Below are positions 1-6,100 of a stretch of 10,544 nucleotides of DNA, piece by piece. Positions within the stretch are counted from its first letter, which is position 1, and each line of letters opens with the position of its first letter. Origin of the DNA: Cephalothrix simula (taxonomy: Eukaryota > Nemertea > Palaeonemertea > Archinemertea > Cephalotrichidae); the NCBI GenBank assembly GCA_035591015.1, contig JAXIUW010222396.1, forward strand, positions 1 to 10,544, in the 5' to 3' direction. Position numbers and translations under genes: made by a program. The notes beneath the pieces are model-generated. The model made no database searches. It saw only the letters and a program-made list of their open reading frames with translations, and was not told the origin of the DNA.

Positions 1-258
1 TTCTGGTTCTTAAAAATGGTTCTGAATCATTGAGACACTTAAGCACCGATTTCAGGACGCAAAAGATACAGGAATTATATTTGAGAAAAAATCAACGGGC
101 ATTTTTTTTCAAAATATGGGCCCAAAATGGCTAGGTACCCTTTCTTAGTTTAAACAAGTTAATGTTTCATCGCTGGTTAAAGAAGCCTAATTTCCAAAAT
201 GGAGGGGTGTTCCAAAACCTTAGGCTACTACTGTATTAGAGCCGACCAAACATACTAG

Positions 259-278
259 CTCATGAATATATTCATGAG
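259..278. repeat. 20-bp perfect palindrome
   Basis: CTCATGAATA followed by its exact reverse complement TATTCATGAG with no spacer. It is flanked at a distance by CGACC (243-247) and GGTCG (278-282). It could be chance in AT-rich DNA or part of a foldback element. Confidence 0.6.
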
Positions 279-546
279 GTCGTGGGTCAGCAATTTCGTA
301 ATTTTAATTGTCCTTCCAAGTAAGAACTCACATTTCAAGAGAAATCAGGGCATGTTTTTGTTACACATAGGAATATGTTGGATATAATTTTCACTTTTGG
401 ACTTCTGGAAAGTAACTTGAATTTCTATTTAAAAAAAAGTAAACTCCCAGTCTGATTGGCAGGCATTGTTCACCAATACAAAGCCATATTTAAACCTGTT
501 ACGCACACTGTATTTGGTTTCAATTGAATTTATAACGTCGTTTTGG

Positions 547-676
547 CCGCCATATTGGATTTCCGCCATCTTCGGTTTCCTAACTTCCTTGACCTTGAAA
601 ACCATAAAAAGGACATATTACAAGCCATACTTTTGAGATTAAATTTTTCCCGCTATCTTGGATTTCCGCTGATTTC
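547..676. repeat. Two diverged copies of a CCGCCATATTGGATTTCCGC motif
   Basis: The motif at 547-573 (CCGCCATATTGGATTTCCGC and onward) recurs at 650-676 as CCGCTATCTTGGATTTCCGC and onward, about 103 bp apart in the same orientation. Within the first copy, GCCAT also repeats as GCCATATTGG and GCCATCTTC. Motifs of this kind are frequent in interspersed repeats of invertebrate genomes, so this is probably a fragment of one. Confidence 0.55.
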
Positions 677-1333
677 TTTCATGAAATAATATGTTTTACT
701 TCGGGGTTTTTTTTGTGGGACTTACAAATAATGTTCAATCCAGCAATAAAGGTTATACAAATTAACGATTTTTTCCACAAAATCGATGACCTAGTGTATC
801 ACCGACTACCTGATTTTCTCAAAAAATGGATATTAACAAATTAGCCAACAGGTACCAATCACGTTTTTATAAGTCTCATTTCCAGAGTTTATTAAAGGAA
901 GGTTATTTTTTTAACGTTAGGAAACTGACAAAATGTAACAGCCCATAATCTAAGCAGAGTATAATTCAAATGATGGGTATTCTATAGGGGAAAGAGGACA
1001 AAATATCGCGAGAAGAATAGCGAATAGCCTAATGACCAAAAGGATATTAGATGCTATCTCACAGGGTACGATAATTGGTCGGAAACGCCGCATTTATTGC
1101 TAAAGCTATCTTACAACACAACGTTCAATACATAAGGTAAGATCAACGAAACAATCAGACTGAAGAGAATCTGCTATGAGGCCAAAAGTGGATAAATTGC
1201 CCGAATGTAGTTTGTATCAGAAATGTGTAGGATAGTTATTCATATCAAAGTGTGTATAAGAAGAAATTTATAGTATCATTAAAAGCCTTAAGACTATTAA
1301 ATTTAAATACATTACCAGGCCCATACTAAAAAA

Positions 1334-1586
1334 CCACAGGAGTTACTGGTAAAAAGGGAGACATTTCGAGATCACTTTGCATTTTGAAGAAAATTTTCAA
1401 TACAATAGAATACAAAGTGCTAATTACCGCATAACGATAGAAGCGACAATTGAATTTTCGCGTCGTATATAAACCTATGAACATGTATGAAAAGTGGAGG
1501 GTCATAAATTAAGATTACCTTGGTTAACCAGGAGTTATTGGTAAAAAGGTGGAGGGTCACAATATTAAGAAAACCTTGGTGGTTAA
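1334..1586. repeat. Diverged repeat cluster (GGAGTTAYTGGTAAAAAGG and GTGGAGGGTCA units)
   Basis: Two copies of a 24-bp motif beginning CAGGAGTTA and containing TGGTAAAAAGG occur at 1337-1360 and 1529-1552, differing at a few bases. A second, partly overlapping repeat of about 40 bp starting AAAAGTGGAGGGTCA occurs at 1490-1527, and again with small insertions at 1543-1586, ending in CCTTGG and GGTTAA. The period in the second pair is about 55 bp. This looks like decayed tandem or satellite-like sequence; the short ORF within it is not a credible gene. Confidence 0.7.
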
Positions 1587-1798
1587 GGCTGAAAAACTGG
1601 AGGAAAAATGTCACCAAGATACATTTTTACATCTTGCGCATCGAGGCTATATGATTTATCATCCAACAGTGTGGACTATACCATTGAGTATCAACATGAT
1701 ATCTATATTATTTACGGTTCATCGAGGTTCATACATAGAAAAAAATCAAAATTTTGAATGACCAGTACACAGTAAACTTTTAACGGAGTCAAAATCAA

Positions 1799-2047
1799 AT
1801 GTCTTCTGCAGTACACACCTTCTTGACGAAAAACGCCCGAGGCACAGCATTTGAAGGATTTATCGCATGCTATTGTGTTTCAATTTACTACTGGTGCTCT
1901 ATTGGTCTTCACAGCCCCATCAACTTCCGCCTAATTCTACCCGACAATCATGAGACAGCAAATACTGCCATTCACTCACAGCGGGAACATATGCCTTTGA
2001 CAGGTGCCAAAGGCAGGCCATCTACAACATCTAAAGTGATTAACTAA
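1799..2047 (+). other. GC-richer block with an unrecognised 82-codon open frame
   Basis: This block is visibly less AT-rich than its flanks and holds an open frame of 82 codons from ATG to TAA on the plus strand. The translation has an aromatic and Cys-rich middle (IACYCVSIYYWCSIGLHSP) and matches no family I recognise. The minus-strand frames contain several stops. It lies inside Meis intron 6 among repeats, so decayed transposon or retrocopy sequence is more likely than a gene. Confidence 0.3.
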
Positions 2048-2376
2048 GGTCGAACAATGAAGAAGTAGACTTCTTTATACTGAATCTGATCGAGATCTTA
2101 ACAGCTTAAAGCTTAGCTAAACGAAATTTATAATGAATTCAGTAACTTTAAGAATTGATTCTATAAACATGATAAGGTACGAATCATAAAATCCAAGAAA
2201 GTAAACTTTTTTAAGGATTTAAAAATCTTAAGAAGATTATAAAAGCCACCCTCTGAAATGTTTAAATAAATGCCTTTATTTGTTATCATTTCGCCTTATC
2301 TGGAGATTAACTTAGTTAAAAACCGACTATGAAAACATTTTATAAAGGTAACAATACATTTCACAGTGCACCATTG

Positions 2377-2431
2377 CTCTTTTTTGCCCGACCTCGTACC
2401 CCCAGGCGCTAGCGGCTGGGGTACAAAAGAG
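2377..2431. repeat. GC-rich foldback (near-palindrome centred on CGCTAGCG)
   Basis: The centre is the perfect 8-bp palindrome CGCTAGCG (2407-2414). It is flanked by GTACCCCCAG (2396-2405) and CTGGGGTAC (2416-2424), which pair with a one-base bulge. Outside these, CTCTTTT (2377-2383) can pair with AAAAGAG (2425-2431), leaving a 12-nt bulge on the left side. Its composition stands out from the AT-rich surroundings. It may be the core of a small foldback transposon; no target-site duplication was identified. Confidence 0.6.
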
Positions 2432-2945
2432 AACGTTATTATTACCTTTGATCAACCATGAATGGGTTTTTGAATTGACAACAATAAAAACGGTAGTCCT
2501 TTTCAAGTTAAGTAGCAATTTAAGCTAAAGATCTGGCTAAACTGGGCGATTTTAAAATCAGTCAAACAGGACGAAAATTCTGGCATATTAAACATCAAAA
2601 CCATCTCTGAGATGGGGCGGCATTCATTATAGGCCTCTTCTGTGTACACTCCTATAATAAGACCTCACGATACTGCCTATTTGGGCGGAATGGCAAGATA
2701 TAATCTCATTAAAGCTTGAATAGATTCCGACAGGGCGACTTAAGGACATAAATCAAACCCAGAGTTTGTACACATTGGGTAAATTTCAATGATCGTTTTG
2801 GTTCGAAGCTCATGGAACCCATGATAATAGCAAGTGTATATTCTTATAGACCAAGACGTGATCTGTATATAATAAAGGATACAAAATTTTAGCTTGAAAA
2901 GCAGTTAAGTGACTAAATACAATTTTGATAGTAAATCTGTCTAGA

Positions 2946-2996
2946 TCATAAATAACCCTGAAAAGAGCGATTTAAAATGGTATTATTAGTACTTAC
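2946..2996 (-). other. In-frame read-through extension of exon 6 into intron 6, ending in TGA
   Basis: If the exon 6 donor is not used, the Meis frame continues for 16 codons ([16 protein letters not shown]) to TGA at 2946-2948. The product would be a 230-residue MEINOX-only protein. The nearest AATAAA-type poly(A) signal on the minus strand is at 2275-2280, about 670 nt further. Homeodomain-less isoforms are known in Drosophila homothorax and arise near this part of the gene. Every intron gives some extension, so this alone does not show an isoform. Confidence 0.25.
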
Positions 2997-3164
2997 CTGA
3001 TCTTGACTACTGTGATCTAATAAGGGGTTATCAGTCGAGCCAGGCGTACTTGGGCCTTTACTATTTATTCCGCCTTCACGGTCGTCTATCACCAAATCTA
3101 TGGGCATTTTCCCCTTTAGGCAACTTATGTATCTGTGACAAAAATTGTCACACAATTCGTGCAC
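2997..3164 (-). CDS. Meis: Meis exon 6: end of MEINOX and start of linker
   Basis: The acceptor TTTGTATTTTAG precedes 3164 and the consensus donor CAG|GTAAGT follows 2997. The 168 nt, phase 0, encode 56 residues (159-214): [32 protein letters not shown], and then a less conserved Ser/Pro/Asn-rich linker ending SSQDQ. In MEIS1 the matching exon also ends in a Gln codon at a phase-0 junction, as I recall. The Val codon GTG at 3162-3164 is the first codon after the acceptor, not a start. The linker leads in other family members to an acidic patch and then the homeodomain, which is not in this window. The frame runs on past the donor for 16 codons to a TGA at 2946-2948, of possible interest for a read-through isoform. 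Confidence 0.97.
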
Positions 3165-6100
3165 CTAAAATACAAAGTAAAAATCATTTAAAATTTTATT
3201 TTCTGCATTTCCAAGTTTCTGTGGATCAGAGACTTATTTTATGAGATCTTATGACTTTTAGTTTTATCAATGTATATGTATTTTTATGATCTACATTTTG
3301 ATTTATTGATTGTTGTGATAAGAAAGTGTCAATTTTGACGGTATAAAATAATGATAATGACACCTCAAAATATAAAGTAGATAGATAGTAAAATTTGTTT
3401 TGTAAAGCAATTTGACATTATAAAATCAGCAAGCTAACCTCATACATAAAACTAGTTTTACAGTTTTATAGAGGAAATTTTTACAACCCCATAATCTGTG
3501 TTTTTCTGACGGCAATCCATAAAACTGACTGGCAATCACAATTCATCAACTACCAGTACATTAAATTAGACAGACAAAACAAAATAAATAGGTAGAAAAT
3601 CCAAACTAGAATAGCATCATATACTCTATATTACAAACTGACCGATATAAACAAAAAAATTATTTTGTGCAGAGTTTTTTTTAAATTTAACCAAAAATAT
3701 TACTTATTAAATTTCAGCTAGCAACCAACGACACTTTGATGGTAACCTGAATCAACAATTACTTAATCTAAATATTTCCAAAATTGTCATAAAAACATGA
3801 AAAAAGCATATTGATGAATGATTTAGGACTATATAACCATATATCTGTCACAGATTTTTTATTTCTTAAATAAATTATGCCTTGAAGCCATTTAAAATGC
3901 CATAATTTAATCATCACCTATCACATGACTTTAATATTTTCAAAACAATAGAACAATTGTCATTAATTAACTGATTAAAAAATTTATATGAATGCTTTTG
4001 ATCTTCAAACATCGTCCTTGTTTGATTTTTTTTTAATTTACAAATGGGGTGTCAAAAATTAGCCGACATCTGTTTTCATGCAATGCTTAAAACACTTCAA
4101 AGATTGCAACAATAATAATTCATACAAACAACAAACAATTTTCTGACCCTAGAAACAGATTTTAATCCCCGAACGCTATCTCTAGGGGATAAAATTGCAT
4201 TTGTAAACATATGCCTTTACCAAAACGCTATAACATACTGTAAATTTATATGGTCCAGAAAGCAATACACATGGTTTTAATTAAGAAAACAGGCAACACG
4301 CACAGGGGGCATTATGGGATAAACTTAAAAGTACAAAGAACATGGAAACTTATGAAAAAAAAGTGTGTTTACTTTTCAAATACTATAGGAAATATAAAGA
4401 CTTTATAGTCCTATATCCCATCTATATGTATGTCCTAATTTCTAGGTGTATCAAAATAGGTCGAATTAAGATAAAAATACAAAAGAAGATATTTTAGGTC
4501 AATTTATATACACACAAACATATAATGATATAAATTTCCAAGGAACTTATTCAAAATAAGCCAAAACAATTTTTCGGCATAACATTGTTGACGTCTTGAA
4601 TGCAATAAGAATTAGCAAGAAAGCACTTTTCATCTGATAAGACTGATTAGTACAAAAATTATTTTTTCCTTCTAATCGGCGAAAATATTAATAATATTAG
4701 CTGTTTCAGTATGATAAACAAGTAATAAATAATATATCAAGATAATTTTTCATCGTTTTATTTTGCCTTAAACAATAAACACGTTCTCTATCCATCTTAT
4801 CAACATCACCTGAATTTCTGATGTAGCAGAGTAGGCTAACGTCGCTAACACCAGTAATAAACTACTATCAACCAAAAATACTTGTCACAAGTGGTAGTTT
4901 TGTGATAATCAAGCTGTTTTACAGTCTATAGTTTAGTACTAACGATTGAGCTAATCCCCTCTGATGAGTTAGTGAACAGAATTCGTGATGAGCCTAAAAA
5001 AGGCTAGAAGAGGCTTAAAGAATGAATATCCGGCCTTCAACTAACACGCCAAACCCGTTAATTATAGATTATTGGGGACTTCAAACCTTTTTTTACAATT
5101 CTATAATGCCCATATACTCTCCGATATCGATGGATGCTATAGCTTCATAACAATATGCACTTTATACCACTTTAAATACGAATTCATTTGTTTATGTGAA
5201 TAAAACTCTTCTAAAAGGAGCACTAAACCCTCTTTAAAAAAGAGTACCTGGATTCTAAACCCTCTAAAAACAGACTTCGGATAACTTTTTATCCCTTAAT
5301 GTTTGCAAGTTTGTATTGGTACTTAAAACTATATTTGTATACATGCTTTTTATGTATTGTAATTTGTAATTATATAGCTTTTACAAGTAATTATAGAAAG
5401 TATGATCCAAGGCAGACCGCTCGAACTGGGGTAATGTAACATAGCAAACACTCCGCATACTTTATTAATACACTTAATGACACTAATGTCACTATTAATT
5501 TGGAGATGAAAAATACGGTGTGTTTGAACTATACAATCATTATAGTATACTATATCTGTATATATATGACATAATTTTTAACAATTACCTTTTCTAGTTC
5601 GAGAAGATGAAACCGTAAAACTTGAATAGCTTGCACCATCTGAAAATGTATATTATATTATAATAAAAAATTAAATATAAAACAAGGAAATATAATCACT
5701 TTTAGCAAGGAGAGGCTTGACATGTTTTTTATGTCAGCTTTTACTGAATGCAGGATACACTATCTACTAGTACCAAGATCATTGGTAATCACATGTGTAT
5801 TAACATGTGTTTATGAAATCTTACTCGTACTGAGTAAAAATCTATTATAGTAACTATTATAGTGCCCTAGAAGACAACACTGCCACATATGTGATACGTT
5901 GCAATCGGTGATAATACCCTGATCAAATTATTTTAAATTTAATTTTAATTTCAGAGACTTTCTTGTCAGAATTTACATAGACATAAAGGTGCATTTAATG
6001 AAATCTCATGAACATAAACAATGATCACCTTTAGTTGATGAACAAGATAGTAAAGACAAAGGGGGCATTATTGAAATATCTTTCGATACTTGAATCTTCA

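Larger units (their letters stand above)
1..2996 (-). other. Meis intron 6, 5' part (runs off the window)
   Basis: This begins with the consensus donor GTAAGT at 2991-2996 and has no convincing coding exon to the left edge. I looked on the minus strand for the linker exon and for homeodomain segments (HPYPSE, WFINARRR) and found none. The stretch is more mixed in composition than the other introns. It carries diverged repeats at 547-676 and 1334-1586, a GC-rich foldback at 2377-2431, a 20-bp palindrome at 259-278 and a GC-richer block at 1799-2047. This pattern suggests old insertions. Confidence 0.8.
3165..5588 (-). other. Meis intron 5 (2424 nt)
   Basis: A GT-AG phase-0 intron between exons 5 and 6, the longest complete intron in the window and very AT-rich. 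No further exon, RNA gene or mobile element was recognised. Small features are an inverted repeat at 4147-4190, a direct repeat CTAAACCCTCT at 5223-5233 and 5255-5265 flanking a CTCTTT/AAAGAG hairpin, and a 14-bp palindrome at 5541-5554 just inside the exon 5 donor. Confidence 0.88.

Noticed and set aside
1420-1761. Short open frames on both strands (65 and 70 codons)
   Set aside because: They fall in the diverged repeat cluster, have low-complexity translations and no recognisable domain.
2327-2518. 63-codon minus-strand open frame
   Set aside because: It spans the GC-rich foldback; the translation resembles no protein and there is no support for an exon.
2800-2810. GGTTCGAAGCT, resembling a tRNA or SINE B box
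   Set aside because: No A box at the right distance upstream and no cloverleaf can be drawn.
1-2996. Search for homeodomain and further linker exons of Meis on the minus strand
   Set aside because: No segment matching the conserved TALE homeodomain (HPYPSE, VNNWFINARRR) or a plausible linker exon with splice sites was found, so these must lie outside the window.
3050-3244. 64-codon plus-strand open frame
   Set aside because: It overlaps Meis exon 6 in antisense and has no family resemblance.
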